From Perlabentimonas sp041656735 (GTDB lineage Bacteria > Bacteroidota > Bacteroidia > Bacteroidales > Tenuifilaceae), in the NCBI GenBank assembly GCA_041656735.1, contig JBBACY010000005.1, positions 1 through 64,000 on the forward strand: a DNA stretch of 64,000 bases. Direction: 5' to 3'. Position numbers and translations under genes: made by a program. Within the stretch, counting starts at the first letter, position 1. Every line of letters starts with the position of its first letter. This document shows positions 63,347-64,000 of the stretch, one piece after another. The notes beneath the pieces are model-generated. The model searched no databases and was not told the DNA's origin. It saw only the letters and a program-made list of their open reading frames with translations.

Positions 63347-64000
63347 TTATAGTTCAAACTTGTGTAGCATAGCAAAGCTTTTAGCGTAATCCAGCTCAAG
63401 CGCTAAAACTTTATCGGTTATAGCATATAAAAAGGTTACCTCGTTAAAAAATTCGATGGTTGAAACCTGTCCTACCTCAAGGGCCTTTTGTAACAAGTGC
63501 AGGTTATTAAACCCTTTAATAGCTTCTTGTAGATCGGTAAGCTGCGATTTTAGGCTAAGGGTTTCAAGGTAATTCTCTTCAAATTCCATCTCTAGCATTA
63601 ACCTCTGGCTCTGCTCTTGGGTTTGGGTTGCGCTAAGGTTCATTGTTGCTGCTCTTCGTGCTCCAGAGTTACCCCATAGCGGTATTGAGATACCCGCTCT
63701 AAATCCCCTAAAATGCTCGGCATCGGTTTGCTCTGATTCATAGCTAACGTTTAGGTTTGGTAACCCTTGGTGTTTGACTAACTTTTGGTTTTGCATTGCA
63801 ACCTCCACTGTTTGCTCAAGCGATGTATAGCGCGGGTCGTTCTGTTTAAATCTGTTTAGTATAGTGTCCTTTTGTTCTAAAGGATTGTCTAAAAAAATTG
63901 CTTCGGATATAGGCAATTCGTTCCCGCCGTTTAGCATTTCCAGTTTGCTGCTCAGTAAATTAACCTTTGCCTCGTAATGCTTAACATTCTGCACCTCCTC
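63347..64000 (-). CDS. TolC-family outer-membrane efflux protein, C-terminal part
   Basis: Coding sequence runs off the right edge of the window; about 218 C-terminal residues are visible. It shows the long helical pattern of TolC-like proteins, with the NVSYESEQTD strand, the conserved RAGISIPLWG and a final coiled-coil stretch up to FAMLHKFEL. It would form the outer-membrane channel of a CusC/CzcC-type or drug efflux system; partners would be encoded beyond the window. An internal GTG at 63994 is not the true start. Confidence 0.85.
   Translation of the reverse strand, partial: EEVQNVKHYEAKVNLLSSKLEMLNGGNELPISEAIFLDNPLEQKDTILNRFKQNDPRYTSLEQTVEVAMQNQKLVKHQGLPNLNVSYESEQTDAEHFRGFRAGISIPLWGNSGARRAATMNLSATQTQEQSQRLMLEMEFEENYLETLSLKSQLTDLQEAIKGFNNLHLLQKALEVGQVSTIEFFNEVTFLYAITDKVLALELDYAKSFAMLHKFEL

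Overview
The window looks like a chromosomal segment of a low-GC, anaerobic member of the Bacteroidota, probably Bacteroidales-like. The evidence is type IX secretion/gliding genes (gldA, sprE/porW, porX, porP/sprF and a CHU_C-type cell-surface giant), promoters of the TTG-N18/19-TAnnTTTG kind, mostly weak or absent Shine-Dalgarno sequences, and several Bacteroidota families (DUF4296, DUF4834, DUF1295). I saw no rRNA, tRNA, CRISPR array, transposase or phage gene.

Layout. 1-3.4 kb: a DUF1295 membrane protein, then a leftward nitrosative-stress pair, hcp plus a 59-residue BFD-like [2Fe-2S] protein. 3.4-20.1 kb: a 17-gene, one-strand lysine fermentation island in the order CoA-transferase B, thiolase, MaoC-type hydratase, SDR reductase, acyl-CoA dehydrogenase, etfB, etfA, CoA-transferase A, kal, kce, kdd, kdd (tandem paralogue), kamA, kamB-like, kamC-like, kamD, kamE. 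20.2-34.7 kb: housekeeping genes (ZIP transporter, PNPOx-like, SDR, lgt, ribE, orphan histidine kinase, APS reductase, M16 peptidase, RNase R, an APC transporter with a regulatory tail, SfsA). 34.7-47.1 kb: a long AT-rich leader, a 2776-residue modular surface protein, its PorP/SprF-like partner, a DUF4296 lipoprotein and an unknown secreted protein. 47.2-57.3 kb: ROK kinase, GldA, DUF4834, a DUF3352-like protein, then SprE/PorW-PorX-TsaE. 57.4-64 kb: an AAA ATPase, Wzi-like protein, sugar transferase, cysteine synthase, a REP-like repeat, a small outer-membrane barrel, a sirtuin and a partial TolC.

How the genes work together. KamA makes beta-lysine and KamDE shift the 6-amino group using adenosylcobalamin and PLP. 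Kdd oxidises 3,5-diaminohexanoate, Kce cleaves the product with acetyl-CoA, and Kal removes ammonia from 3-aminobutyryl-CoA to give crotonyl-CoA. Acyl-CoA dehydrogenase with EtfAB reduces this to butyryl-CoA, and the two CoA-transferase subunits release acids. The first genes (thiolase, SDR reductase, MaoC hydratase) could join acetoacetyl-CoA to crotonyl-CoA through an (R)-3-hydroxybutyryl-CoA branch instead of the usual Hbd/Crt route; this is inference. KamB/KamC-like ATPases beside kamDE fit a maintenance or reactivation role for the B12 enzyme.

The most unusual items are the tandem kdd pair, the split CoA-transferase genes, the kamB/kamC ATPases, the stacked promoter-palindrome-hairpin before the acyl-CoA dehydrogenase, and GC-rich domain cassettes embedded in the AT-rich giant surface-protein gene.
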